Source of the DNA: Clostridiales bacterium
GTDB lineage: Bacteria > Bacillota > Clostridia > Peptostreptococcales > Anaerovoracaceae
Length of the DNA: 51,773 nt
Assembly (NCBI GenBank): GCA_012744355.1
Contig: JAAYHV010000047.1
Coordinates: forward strand, 1 to 51,773
Reading direction: 5' to 3'
Shown: positions 44,042-51,773 of the stretch, one piece after another
Numbering within the stretch: position 1 is the first letter of the stretch
How the letters are laid out: each line of letters starts with the position of its first letter
Position numbers and translations under genes: made by a program
The notes under the pieces: generated by a model
Databases searched by the model: none
What the model saw: the letters and a program-made list of their open reading frames with translations, nothing else
Told to the model about the DNA's origin: nothing

Positions 44042-44200
44042 TGTACTGACCCCCAAAAGTTGGACCAACAATCCAAACGATGAGGGTCAGTTTTTTGTGG
44101 GCTTTTTGTCAAGGGTTAGATTAATTTCTAAAGCACTTAATATAGACCTGTTTTAAGCCATGGAGCTTAATTCATAAGTATAGCCAATACTTGGACATTG
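44042..44200. mobile_element. Insertion-sequence end fragment (IS3-like)
   Basis: The sequence from TGTACTGACCCCC followed by AAAAGTTGGAC resembles the terminal repeat of IS3/IS150-type elements. It begins exactly where similarity to the copy 1 downstream region stops. No transposase ORF and no matching second end were found, so this is a remnant. The inner limit, about 44200, is approximate. Confidence 0.5.
44045..44096 (+). terminator. Hairpin with T-run inside the IS fragment
   Basis: ACTGACCC (44045-44052) pairs with GGGTCAGT (44084-44091), followed by a T-run. It lies downstream of copy 2, whose own terminator has lost its right arm (left arm at 44020-44029), and may now end that transcript. 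Confidence 0.55.
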
Positions 44201-44256
44201 CGATAATCCCTAATATTATTAAGCAATAGAATAACTAGTACTATTTCCCTCTCATT

Positions 44257-44287
44257 GAACCGTACGTACGGGTCTCGTATACGGCTT
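44257..44287 (-). ncRNA. Group II intron domain V
   Basis: This 31-nt hairpin has the catalytic AGC triad next to its base (AAGCCGTAT...), the GTACGGTTC-like 3' strand and a distal stem. Canonical domain V is about 34 nt, so this copy is slightly shortened. Confidence 0.72.
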
Positions 44288-44293
44288 TACAAC

Positions 44294-44482
44294 CTATATT
44301 CCAACACTTCTTAGATAGTATTGTAAAGGATTGAGCAAACATGCTCCGTCCTTTACTTTTGTTTCAAGTAACTTTGGATTTAATATGAAATTCACTACAT
44401 TCATCCCACTGCTTTTGTACCATCCAAGTCTTGAGTTTGCTACTTTATAAATAGCCTCATGATCAAGTTTCTGTTCGTGGGC
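44294..44482 (-). pseudogene. ltrA: C-terminal remnant of group II intron reverse transcriptase/maturase
   Basis: An open frame of 62 codons without a start ends at TAG (44296-44294), just before domain V. It contains YKVANSRLGWYKSSGMN and ends GACLLNPLQYYLRSVGI, which resembles the tail of intron-encoded maturases (ANxRxGxW... LxxYYL). A stop codon (44485-44483) lies immediately upstream, so the N-terminal reverse transcriptase domain is absent. Confidence 0.6.
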
Positions 44483-44612
44483 TCAAGAATTTTGCTACAC
44501 CACTTCCTTCATCTATACCATTACTGATACCAACTTGTGGTTCGCTACACTTGGTGGTAAATACCTGTGGCTAGACTTTCACTAGCTAGATTAGTGCCAT
44601 GCCTGGAACACA

Positions 44613-44641
44613 TTAAAAGCGTGGACCTTAAAGCCCACGCT
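44613..44641 (-). terminator. Terminator of the hppA transcript
   Basis: AGCGTGG and CCACGCT pair over 7 bp (44641-44635 with 44624-44618 on the minus strand) and are followed by TTTTAA, 30 bases after the hppA stop. Confidence 0.8.
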
Positions 44642-44670
44642 AAGTTTCATGTATTCAATCTATCTTAAAT

Positions 44671-46704
44671 TTATATGTTTAAGAACATAAGAATTTTTCC
44701 GCCGTATTCCATGAATACAGGAGCAAATACTAAAGATACGATTGTCATAAGTTTGATTAATATGTTTATTGAAGGACCTGATGTGTCTTTGAATGGATCT
44801 CCTACAGTGTCTCCAACTACAGCAGCCATATGGGCTTCAGAACCTTTACCACCGTGAACTCCGCCTTCGATATATTTCTTAGCGTTATCCCAAGCTCCAC
44901 CTGCATTTGCCATCATTATAGCTAGTAATACTCCAGAAGATAGAGATCCTCCAAGCATTCCACCTAATGCTTCTGTTCCAAGCAATAATCCTACAGCTAA
45001 TGGAGCTATTATAGCAATTAGGCCTGGAGCAACCATTTCTTTAAGGGCTGCAGTCGTTGAAATATCAACGCATCTAGCATAGTCAGGTTTAGTTGTTCCT
45101 TCCATGATTCCCTTATCTTCTTTAAACTGTCTTCTTACTTCTTCTATCATTTCATAAGCAGCTTTACCTACCGACTTCATTGTAAGTGCTGAGAATAGGA
45201 ATGGAAGCATAGCTCCTATAAATAGACCAACAATTACGATTGGATTAAGTAAGCTAATTGCGCTTAATTCTGTTACTTCTGCATAAGCCGCAAATAGTGC
45301 AAGAGCTGTTAACGCAGCAGAACCAATAGCAAAGCCTTTACCAATAGCAGCTGTTGTGTTACCAACTGAATCTAAAGTATCTGTAATTTTTCTAACATCT
45401 TCCGGTAATTCTGACATTTCAGCAATACCACCAGCATTATCAGATACAGGTCCATAAGCATCTACAGCTATAGTCATGCCTGCTGTTGACAGCATACCTA
45501 CTGCAGCAAGTGCGATACCATATACTCCTACAAAAGCATAAGCAACCATAATTCCTACGCATATAAGAAGAACTGGCCATACAGTCGACATCATTCCAAC
45601 GCTAAGTCCACTAATTATTGTAGTGGCAGCACCTGTTTCAGATTGTTCTGCTATATCTTTTACATATTTGTATGAATCTGAAGTATACATTTCAGTTACT
45701 TGTCCAATTAATATACCAACTACTAACCCTGCGATAATAGCAATTGCATAAGAGTAATCTCCCATCATTTGTTTACTTAATATAATTACCGCAACAATTA
45801 CAATAGCGCCACTTATATATGTTCCCATATTTAATGATTTGGCAGGATCAGACTTATCACTGCCTCTAACGAACATAATACCTATAATAGAAGCAATAAT
45901 ACCTATTGCTGCAATTAGCAATGGAAATAAAGCTGCAGTTTCTTGAGTAAAGTAATTACCACCTAGTGTGTCACTTACTGCAACGGCAGCTAAAGTGATT
46001 GCTGAAATTATTGAACCAACATATGATTCGAATAAGTCAGAACCCATTCCTGCTACATCACCCACGTTATCTCCAACGTTATCTGCAATAACAGCTGGGT
46101 TACGAGGGTCATCTTCAGGTATACCTGCTTCTACCTTACCTACTAAGTCAGCACCAACGTCTGCAGCTTTAGTGTATATTCCGCCGCCTACTCTTCCGAA
46201 TAGAGCCATTGAAGATGCACCTAAACCAAAGCCTGTTACGCACTCTACTACTGTAGCTAAGTCAAATGCTATAAATACAATTCCAAGTCCTAATAAGCCA
46301 AGTCCTGTTACGCACAATCCCATAACAGCGCCACTTCTAAACGCAATCTTTAGTGCCTTAGGCATTCCTGATGTCAGTGCAGCATTTGCTGTTCTAACGT
46401 TGCCTAAAGTTGCTACTCTCATTCCGAAGAAACCTGCCATTACAGATAATAGAGCTCCTGCAACATAAAGACCAGCAGTTAACCAACCGATGAATATTCC
46501 AATTAATAGAAATAATACGGCGATTACTATTACCATAGTCTTATATTCTCTCTTTAAAAACGCCATAGCGCCCTCACGAATATAACCGGCTATTTCTTTC
46601 ATTCTATCAGTGCCTTCTTCAGCCTTTCCTACCCATGCTGCTAAGCTAAACGCTACAATTAACGCTAGTACAGCCGAAGCAGGAACAATCCAAATCCCAA
46701 ACAT
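44671..46704 (-). CDS. hppA: Membrane-bound, ion-pumping pyrophosphatase, K+-dependent type
   Basis: This polytopic enzyme hydrolyses pyrophosphate and pumps H+ or Na+ outward. Its 677 residues give about 16 membrane segments. Substrate motifs are [22 protein letters not shown] and the C-terminal [12 protein letters not shown]. The segment [10 protein letters not shown] has Ala where K+-independent enzymes have Lys, so it should need K+. Na+ versus H+ cannot be decided safely, although many K+-dependent clostridial enzymes pump Na+. The ATG at 46704 has GGGAGG six bases upstream; a longer frame to 46758 lacks a ribosome site. It is last in the rpoN-gap-pgk-tpiA-secG run. Confidence 0.95.
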   Translation of the reverse strand: MFGIWIVPASAVLALIVAFSLAAWVGKAEEGTDRMKEIAGYIREGAMAFLKREYKTMVIVIAVLFLLIGIFIGWLTAGLYVAGALLSVMAGFFGMRVATLGNVRTANAALTSGMPKALKIAFRSGAVMGLCVTGLGLLGLGIVFIAFDLATVVECVTGFGLGASSMALFGRVGGGIYTKAADVGADLVGKVEAGIPEDDPRNPAVIADNVGDNVGDVAGMGSDLFESYVGSIISAITLAAVAVSDTLGGNYFTQETAALFPLLIAAIGIIASIIGIMFVRGSDKSDPAKSLNMGTYISGAIVIVAVIILSKQMMGDYSYAIAIIAGLVVGILIGQVTEMYTSDSYKYVKDIAEQSETGAATTIISGLSVGMMSTVWPVLLICVGIMVAYAFVGVYGIALAAVGMLSTAGMTIAVDAYGPVSDNAGGIAEMSELPEDVRKITDTLDSVGNTTAAIGKGFAIGSAALTALALFAAYAEVTELSAISLLNPIVIVGLFIGAMLPFLFSALTMKSVGKAAYEMIEEVRRQFKEDKGIMEGTTKPDYARCVDISTTAALKEMVAPGLIAIIAPLAVGLLLGTEALGGMLGGSLSSGVLLAIMMANAGGAWDNAKKYIEGGVHGGKGSEAHMAAVVGDTVGDPFKDTSGPSINILIKLMTIVSLVFAPVFMEYGGKILMFLNI

Positions 46705-46736
46705 ATAAAACCTCCCATTTGTCATTAATATATACA

Positions 46737-46756
46737 GAGGTACTTTGCAGTACCTC
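46737..46756 (-). other. Perfect hairpin with GCAA tetraloop between secG and hppA
   Basis: GAGGTACT and AGTACCTC pair over 8 bp around GCAA (a GNRA loop on the minus strand). No T-run follows, so it looks more like an mRNA processing or stability element than a terminator. Confidence 0.55.
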
Positions 46757-46788
46757 AATCTTAACTGTTATTAATCTTAATTAATCAC

Positions 46789-47022
46789 TTAATTAAATAC
46801 CGCTACTATAACTAATGCTAGTACTACGTAGAGTACAGCGCATACTGTAGTTATTCTAGACAAGATAGCATCATAACCTCTGCTTTTCTTTTTACCAAAA
46901 AGCTGTTCTGCGCCTCCACCAATAGATCCTGATAGGCCAGAGCTATTACTTGATTGCATTAAAATACTGCCAATTAACACTAAACTAGCGAACACAAGGA
47001 CTATCATTAAAAATGTTTCCAT
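46789..47022 (-). CDS. secG: Preprotein translocase subunit SecG
   Basis: This 77-residue protein has two membrane segments (about 3-22 and 55-76) with the polar loop LMQSSNSSGLSGSIGGGAEQ and LFGKKKSRG, the SecG signature. It assists SecYE in protein export. It follows tpiA directly; in many Firmicutes gpmI and eno lie between. Confidence 0.93.
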   Translation of the reverse strand: METFLMIVLVFASLVLIGSILMQSSNSSGLSGSIGGGAEQLFGKKKSRGYDAILSRITTVCAVLYVVLALVIVAVFN

Positions 47023-47077
47023 AGTTTTTCCTCCTTAATAAATAACTATGTTAGCTTACCATATTAAAACAAATAAA

Positions 47078-47845
47078 TCAATGTTTTTTTGTAAAATAAG
47101 CCTTATCATATATATCCATAAACATGTCAACATCCAAGCTTGCACCACCTATCAAAGCCCCATCAATATTAGGTTTTCTAAGTATTTCTTCCGCATTCTC
47201 AGGTTTGACACTACCACCGTATTGGATTATGACTTCTTCTGCTACCATTTCACCATATTTCTCGCTTAAAAAGTTTCTGATTTCTGAGCATATTTCTTCA
47301 GCCTGCTCAGGTGATGCTGTCTCACCAGTTCCTATAGCCCAAATAGGTTCATATGCTATGGTAGTATTCATAACATCGTCTGAGTTTATATCCATAAGAC
47401 CCTTTTCAAGCTGACTTTTTACGTGACTAATAGCATTTCCTGCTTTTCTAACTTCCAAGTTTTCACCTACGCACATTATAGGTCTAATATCGTTTTCAAG
47501 AAGAAGTTTAAGCTTCTTATTGACTATTTCATCTGTTTCGTTAAAGTACTGCCTTCTTTCAGAATGACCTATAACGCAGCAGTCGACATCTATCTCTTTA
47601 AGCATTTCTATTGAAATTTCTCCTGTGTACGCTCCGCTTGTTTCTTGAAAGACATTTTGTGCTCCTACCATAACAGGTCTGTTATATAGTGCTGATACTA
47701 AAATTTCCAACTGCGTATATGGAGCTATAACTGCCAATTCAACTTCGTCATGCATCATATTAGATTTTAAAACATTAGCAAATTCCTTAGCTGATGCCAT
47801 TGTTTTATTCATTTTCCAGTTTCCAGCAATAAATAGTTTTCTCAT
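47078..47845 (-). CDS. tpiA: Triosephosphate isomerase
   Basis: This TIM-barrel enzyme interconverts DHAP and GAP. It has 255 residues with GNWKMNKT (Lys), catalytic His in VIGHSERRQYFNETD, catalytic Glu in AYEPIWAIGTG, and the phosphate-binding GGSVKPENA and GALIGGASL. It follows pgk by 9 bases. Confidence 0.98.
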   Translation of the reverse strand: MRKLFIAGNWKMNKTMASAKEFANVLKSNMMHDEVELAVIAPYTQLEILVSALYNRPVMVGAQNVFQETSGAYTGEISIEMLKEIDVDCCVIGHSERRQYFNETDEIVNKKLKLLLENDIRPIMCVGENLEVRKAGNAISHVKSQLEKGLMDINSDDVMNTTIAYEPIWAIGTGETASPEQAEEICSEIRNFLSEKYGEMVAEEVIIQYGGSVKPENAEEILRKPNIDGALIGGASLDVDMFMDIYDKAYFTKKH

Positions 47846-47854
47846 AGATACCTC

Positions 47855-49039
47855 CTACTTGTCATCCAAAGCTTCAATGCCCGGCAGTCCTTTACCTTCT
47901 AAGTATTCCATAGAAGCTCCGCCACCTGTAGATATATGGGTCATCTTATCTGCCAAATTAAATTTATGAACAGCAGCCGCTGAATCTCCTCCACCAATAA
48001 TGGTAGTGGCATCAACATTTGCCAAATACTTTGCTATTTCTTCAGTACCTTTAGAAAAGTTCTCAAGTTCAAACACACCCATAGGCCCATTCCAAACGAT
48101 TGTTTTCGCTTCTGACAAAGCATCACAGAATTTTTTTATACTCTTTGGACCAATATCAAGGCCCATCTTATCATTAGGAATCTTATCAAAGTCGTAATAA
48201 CCATAGCTAGCATCGTTAGAAAATTCTGTCGCCGCCACAATATCTAGAGGCAATATCAATTCAACATTCTTTTCTTTTGCTAATTTAATAATCTCACTAG
48301 CCAAAGGAATGCTTTCTTTGTCTAAAATGGACTTACCGATGTTATATCCCATCGCCTTGAAAAAAGTAAAAGCCATACCTCCTGAGATGATAAGAGTATC
48401 TACTTTTTCTAGCAGGTTTTTTATAACAGGAATCTTATCATTAACCTTTGCCCCTCCCATAATAGCTATCAAAGGCCTTTTGGGTTTTTCTACTGCTTCA
48501 CTTAAAAATTTAATTTCCTTTTCGATAAGAAATCCTGAAACAGCTGGAATATAGTTAGCTATTCCAGCTGTTGAAGCATGGGCTCTGTGGGCTGTGCCAA
48601 AAGCATCTTGTACAAATATATCTCCCAGTTTTGCTAATTCTTCTGCAAAATCAGCTTTATTTTCAGTCTCTTCACCTCTAAAACGCACGTTTTCTAGCAA
48701 GGCTACCTCTCTATTTTTTAAGTTTTTTACAGTTTCTATAACTTTTTCATCAACAACATTATCTGATTGAAGAAATTGAACTTTCAAATTTAGAAGTTGA
48801 GAGAGCCTATCTGCTACAGGTTTTAAAGTATAGTCATGATTAGGTTTACCTTTTGGTCTTCCAAGATGAGACAAGAGCACAACTTTTGCACCGTTTTCTA
48901 TTAAATGTTCAATAGTAGGTATAGATGCCTTAATTCTCGAATCATCAGTTATTTTACCATCCTCTAAAGGCACATTAAAATCGCATCTGACTAATGCTAC
49001 CTTACCTATTAATTCAACATCTCTAATAGTTTTTTTCAT
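47855..49039 (-). CDS. pgk: Phosphoglycerate kinase
   Basis: The 394 residues form the two-domain kinase that makes ATP from 1,3-bisphosphoglycerate. Substrate residues are in RCDFNVPLEDGKITDDSRI and LSHLGRPKGKP; the nucleotide side has GGAKVNDKIPVI, the helix region near NGPMGVFE, and GGGDSAAAV. It lies between gap (18 bases) and tpiA. Confidence 0.98.
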   Translation of the reverse strand: MKKTIRDVELIGKVALVRCDFNVPLEDGKITDDSRIKASIPTIEHLIENGAKVVLLSHLGRPKGKPNHDYTLKPVADRLSQLLNLKVQFLQSDNVVDEKVIETVKNLKNREVALLENVRFRGEETENKADFAEELAKLGDIFVQDAFGTAHRAHASTAGIANYIPAVSGFLIEKEIKFLSEAVEKPKRPLIAIMGGAKVNDKIPVIKNLLEKVDTLIISGGMAFTFFKAMGYNIGKSILDKESIPLASEIIKLAKEKNVELILPLDIVAATEFSNDASYGYYDFDKIPNDKMGLDIGPKSIKKFCDALSEAKTIVWNGPMGVFELENFSKGTEEIAKYLANVDATTIIGGGDSAAAVHKFNLADKMTHISTGGGASMEYLEGKGLPGIEALDDK

Positions 49040-49057
49040 GATTCTAACTTATCCTCC

Positions 49058-50071
49058 TTATTGGTGATCCACCTTATACATATGTCTTATCATCTCTAAA
49101 GTTTTAGCAGAATATGCAAACTCATTATCATAAAATGAAATCAATTTAAACCATTTATCATTCATTTCCATTCCTTCTCTTGAATCAAAGATTGATGTGT
49201 GTGCATCTCCTAAGAAGTCGCTTGATACTACTTCATCGTCCACATATTCAAGTATACCCTTCATATGTGTTTCTGAAGCTTCTTTCATCTTTGCACAGAT
49301 GTCAGCATACGTAGTTGATTTCTTTAATTTAACATTTAAGTCAACTATTGATACATCGGCAACAGGAACTCTGTATGAAATACCCGTCATTTTGCCTTCT
49401 AATTCAGGAATAACAAGGCCCACAGCTTTTGCAGCACCTGTTGTCGATGGAATTATATTTCCAAATACGGATCTTCCTCTTCTCCAATCACTCTCAGATC
49501 TACTATCTACTACTGATTGTTTTGAAGTCGCAGCATGAATAGTAGACATTAGCCCACCTTCAATACCGTAATTATCGTTTAAAACTTTGCATGTAGGAGC
49601 TAAGCAGTTTGTAGTGCACGATGCGTTAGATACAACATCATACTCCTTCACGTACATTTCGTGATTTACTCCATACACAAAAGTAGGAGTTTCCTTATCC
49701 TTTGCCGGAGCAGAGATTATTACCTTTTTAGCACCAGCCTTTAAATGAGCTTTCGCCTTTTCTGTAGTATTATATGCTCCTGTACCTTCCATAATATACT
49801 CAGCGCCGCATTCTTCCCACGGTATTTTAGAAGCATCAGATTCGCTGTATACAGGAACCTTTTTGCCATTTATGATAAGTCCTTTATCATATCTTCCAAG
49901 TTCTTTGTCGAACCTACCGAATACTGAATCGTATCTAAGCATGTATTCCATATACTCAATATCAGCATTTCTTTTGTTTATTCCGACGATTTGAATATCG
50001 TCCATTGCCATTGCCGCACGGATTACGACCCTACTAATTCTTCCATAACCACTAATACCAATTTTAATCAT
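49058..50071 (-). CDS. gap: Glyceraldehyde-3-phosphate dehydrogenase, atypical cofactor loop
   Basis: This 337-residue type I GAPDH has the catalytic Cys152 in SNASCTTNCLAP and the Rossmann loop GISGYGRISRVV. At the end of strand beta-2, where NAD-specific enzymes have Asp (VND-L), this one reads GINKRNAD, placing Lys33 and Arg34 at the ribose end; this could shift preference to NADP(H). The ribosome site AGGAGG is 11 bases from the ATG, and a 3-codon ORF (ATG at 50079) lies between, its TGA overlapping the gap ATG. It heads the gap-pgk-tpiA run after rpoN. Confidence 0.95.
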   Translation of the reverse strand: MIKIGISGYGRISRVVIRAAMAMDDIQIVGINKRNADIEYMEYMLRYDSVFGRFDKELGRYDKGLIINGKKVPVYSESDASKIPWEECGAEYIMEGTGAYNTTEKAKAHLKAGAKKVIISAPAKDKETPTFVYGVNHEMYVKEYDVVSNASCTTNCLAPTCKVLNDNYGIEGGLMSTIHAATSKQSVVDSRSESDWRRGRSVFGNIIPSTTGAAKAVGLVIPELEGKMTGISYRVPVADVSIVDLNVKLKKSTTYADICAKMKEASETHMKGILEYVDDEVVSSDFLGDAHTSIFDSREGMEMNDKWFKLISFYDNEFAYSAKTLEMIRHMYKVDHQ

Positions 50072-50119
50072 CTTCTCATATTCCTCCTCACAATTAAAAA
50101 AGCAAATTATTTTATATCA

Positions 50120-51499
50120 TTAATATCTTCTTCTCTTTGAAGAAGATAAAATGTTCAACTCTTCTCGATATTTAGCAACAGTTCTTCTTTTAATATCGAT
50201 GGCTTTGTCATTTAACATATCAACTATTTTTTGGTCACTTAAAGGTTTTTTAACATCTTCTTTTTCGATAAATTCCCTTATAAAGTATTTTATACTATTT
50301 GAAGAGATTTTTCCATCATTACCGTAAACTCCTGAGGTAAAAAAGTATTTTAATTCAAAACAACCTCTAGGGCTTTGCATATATTTACCATTTATAGCTC
50401 TGCTTACTGTAGATTCATGAACCCCCACCTTTTCTGCGACTTCCTTTAATGTTAAAGTCTTAAGATGTTTAGGACCATCATTAAAAAATCCCTTTTGATG
50501 TTCTACTATAGTTCTTGCTACCGATAGTATAGTCCCTTTTCTCTGCTCTATGCTTTTAATCAGCCACATAGCAGAATTGTATCTGTCATTTAGATAAGCA
50601 CTTACTTCTGAATTGCTGCCCTCTTGTTTTGAAACCTTACGGTAATAAGAGCTAACCATTAGTTTCGGCACGCTATCATCTAAAAGGGTTACTACATACT
50701 CATCATCTACCTTCTCTACTCTAATCTCAGGCACTATATACCGAGTAGCATCTCCTGAAGAATATGCTCTTCCCGGCTTTGGCTCTAAGGTTTTAATAAG
50801 ATCAGTTACATCCTGTATCTCGCCTATGGTGGCGCCAGTTTTTTTAGATATACTTGAAAGCTTGTTACTTGCTAAATCCTCTAAGTGGTTAGTGACTATA
50901 TCAATAGCATAGTCATTAGATAAGCAGCAGTGTTTTAACTGTATAAGGAGGCATTCAGACAGATTTCTCGCACCTACGCCTGATGGATCAAAGGATTGGA
51001 CAAGTTTTAAAACTTTATCAACTTCCTCTAGCTCTGCGTTTAGCCTTTGTGAAATTTCCTCTACGCTTATGGTTAAATAACCGTTTTTATCCATTCCTTC
51101 AATTATATATCTTCCAATTAAATTCTCTTTTTTATTTATATTCAAAAATGAAAGCTGCATGTTTAATTCATCAAACAATGTAATATCCGCAGTAGCAAAT
51201 TCTTCTAGCGTAAATTCCTTATCGTCTGTATTGTACTGCCTGTAACTTATATCGTCATACTGCCCTTCAATTATCTTTTCTTTGATTTCATCCGATATTT
51301 CTTTTTGCTTTTCATCATATTTTTCATCATCAGAACTTTCCGGTTGCTTCTCTAGCACCGGATTTTCAGTTAACTCTTCCTCTATGAAGGAGTTTAGTTC
51401 ATGATAATTAAATTGTAGTATCTTAATGGCCTGAATAAGTTCAGGAGTCATAGATAATTGCTGTTTTTGTTCAACAGTTAAATTATAGTTTAATTTCAT
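50120..51499 (-). CDS. rpoN: RNA polymerase sigma-54 factor
   Basis: This 459-residue sigma factor recognises -24/-12 promoters and needs enhancer-binding ATPases. Region I (QQLSMTPELIQAIKILQ, Gln-rich) is followed by an acidic linker, the core-binding domain, a helix-turn-helix (LKEVAEKVGVHESTVSRAI) and the RpoN box RRTVAKYREELNI near the end. The ATG at 51499 has GAGGAG close upstream; a longer frame to 51526 has no ribosome site. It lies 48 bases before gap on the same strand. No enhancer-binding activator is in the window. Confidence 0.96.
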   Translation of the reverse strand: MKLNYNLTVEQKQQLSMTPELIQAIKILQFNYHELNSFIEEELTENPVLEKQPESSDDEKYDEKQKEISDEIKEKIIEGQYDDISYRQYNTDDKEFTLEEFATADITLFDELNMQLSFLNINKKENLIGRYIIEGMDKNGYLTISVEEISQRLNAELEEVDKVLKLVQSFDPSGVGARNLSECLLIQLKHCCLSNDYAIDIVTNHLEDLASNKLSSISKKTGATIGEIQDVTDLIKTLEPKPGRAYSSGDATRYIVPEIRVEKVDDEYVVTLLDDSVPKLMVSSYYRKVSKQEGSNSEVSAYLNDRYNSAMWLIKSIEQRKGTILSVARTIVEHQKGFFNDGPKHLKTLTLKEVAEKVGVHESTVSRAINGKYMQSPRGCFELKYFFTSGVYGNDGKISSNSIKYFIREFIEKEDVKKPLSDQKIVDMLNDKAIDIKRRTVAKYREELNILSSSKRRRY

Positions 51500-51593
51500 A
51501 ATCTCCTCTTTTATAGCAAAAATCATACCAGTTTTATTTCCTAGTACAGTATACCATATTAAGAAAATTATTCAACTAATTTTATAGTTGTTA

Positions 51594-51622
51594 TTGACAT
51601 ATGCTCATAATGATGTTACTAT
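51594..51622 (+). promoter_or_regulatory. Promoter of the DUF5320-type gene with CATATG repeats
   Basis: TTGACA (51594-51599) and TACTAT (51617-51622) have a 17-bp spacer. CATATGCT occurs at 51598-51605, overlapping the -35, and again at 51642-51649, followed by another CATATG at 51655-51660. This may be an operator. Confidence 0.65.
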
Positions 51623-51684
51623 GTGGATAGAAGGTAATGGTCATATGCTAATAACATATGTGATATTTAGAAAGGAAGGTAATT

Positions 51685-51773
51685 ATGCCTAGATTAGATG
51701 GAAAAGGCCCAAGAGGCGAAGGTTCAATGACAGGTCGAGGACTTGGGAACTGCAACGAAGAAGTAAACAATGA
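51685..51773 (+). CDS. Small DUF5320-like protein, cut by window edge
   Basis: The visible 29 residues, starting MPRLDGKGPRGEGSMTGRG and followed by LGNCNEE, match the conserved start of small DUF5320-type proteins (pattern MPRxDGxGPxGxGxxTGRGxGxC). These are often found next to NifX/NifB-like iron-molybdenum cofactor proteins. GAAAGGAAGG lies upstream of the ATG. The rest lies outside the window. Confidence 0.7.
   Translation, partial: MPRLDGKGPRGEGSMTGRGLGNCNEEVNN

Larger units (their letters stand above)
44225..44612 (-). mobile_element. Degenerate, internally deleted group II intron
   Basis: Reading the minus strand, 44612 to about 44480 resembles domain I of bacterial group II introns (GTGTAGCGAACCACAAGTTGG and flanks). 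The intron encoded protein is reduced to its C-terminal end, then domain V at 44287-44257 and a domain VI-like hairpin to about 44225. Domain V keeps the AGC triad (AAGCCGTAT paired with TACGGTT). The 5' end, domains II-IV and most of the maturase are missing, so it is not mobile by itself. Boundaries are approximate. Confidence 0.72.

Noticed and set aside
44042..44612. Intact insertion sequence or complete group II intron
   Set aside because: No transposase frame, no second terminal repeat, no intron 5' end and only the maturase tail are present.

Overview
The window is one block of a low-GC Firmicutes chromosome, most likely an anaerobic Clostridia member. The evidence is the mraZ-to-ftsZ cell-wall/division cluster, the pheS-pheT-zapA-mutS2 block, feoA-feoB with a Cys-rich FeoB partner, a membrane pyrophosphatase with a K+-dependent signature, sigma-54 next to gap, several radical-SAM enzymes, A/T-rich codon use and strong AGGAGG ribosome sites. 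The genus cannot be read from this sequence. No sporulation regulators are visible.

Layout. (1) 1-1299: 5' part of a membrane sensor histidine kinase cut by the window edge. (2) 1766-2022: three tRNA genes (initiator Met, Leu-TAA, Asn) with a consensus promoter and a terminator. (3) 2109-26903, all minus strand and tightly packed: mraZ-rsmH-ftsL-pbp-murF-mraY-murD-ftsW-murG-ftsQ-ftsZ, then an rRNA methyltransferase, pheS-pheT, zapA, mutS2, a DUF523 protein, argS, two radical-SAM proteins and a TPR protein. Transcription appears to start at an autoregulated mraZ promoter, with a second candidate promoter before ftsZ and a terminator-like hairpin after ftsL. murC, murB, ftsA and sporulation sigma genes are not in the cluster. 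(4) 27106-29519: a probable lipid operon (FabG-like reductase, fluoride channel, acyl-ACP thioesterase, small Cys-rich protein). (5) 29713-32277, plus strand: PrsW-type protease, radical-SAM protein, pyridoxal kinase; convergent with a ROK sugar kinase. (6) 33283-35814: ferrous iron uptake (feoA, feoB, small Cys-rich membrane protein). (7) 36116-36692: a broken gene for an exported protein, behind a perfect Fur-like palindrome. (8) 36817-41137: an ABC-2 exporter pair and tex, which is visibly richer in GC than its neighbours. (9) 41512-42972: a DEAD-box RNA helicase with a consensus promoter and a terminator-like hairpin in its leader.

(10) 43078-44641 is the accessory part. Two tandem, diverged copies of an unrecognised small charged protein gene each carry a matching promoter and a similar leader. 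The second copy runs into an insertion-sequence end fragment, followed by a degenerate, internally deleted group II intron on the minus strand that keeps domain V and the tail of its maturase. (11) 44671-51499, minus strand: rpoN, gap, pgk, tpiA, secG, hppA. The usual regulator cggR and the genes gpmI and eno are absent from their usual places. (12) 51685-end: start of a small DUF5320-type protein behind a promoter with repeated CATATG elements.

The best candidate for something undescribed is the duplicated small-protein locus at 43078-44040. Other points worth checking are the leader hairpin before the helicase, the structured leader before the fabG-fluoride channel operon, and the atypical cofactor loop of the GAPDH.
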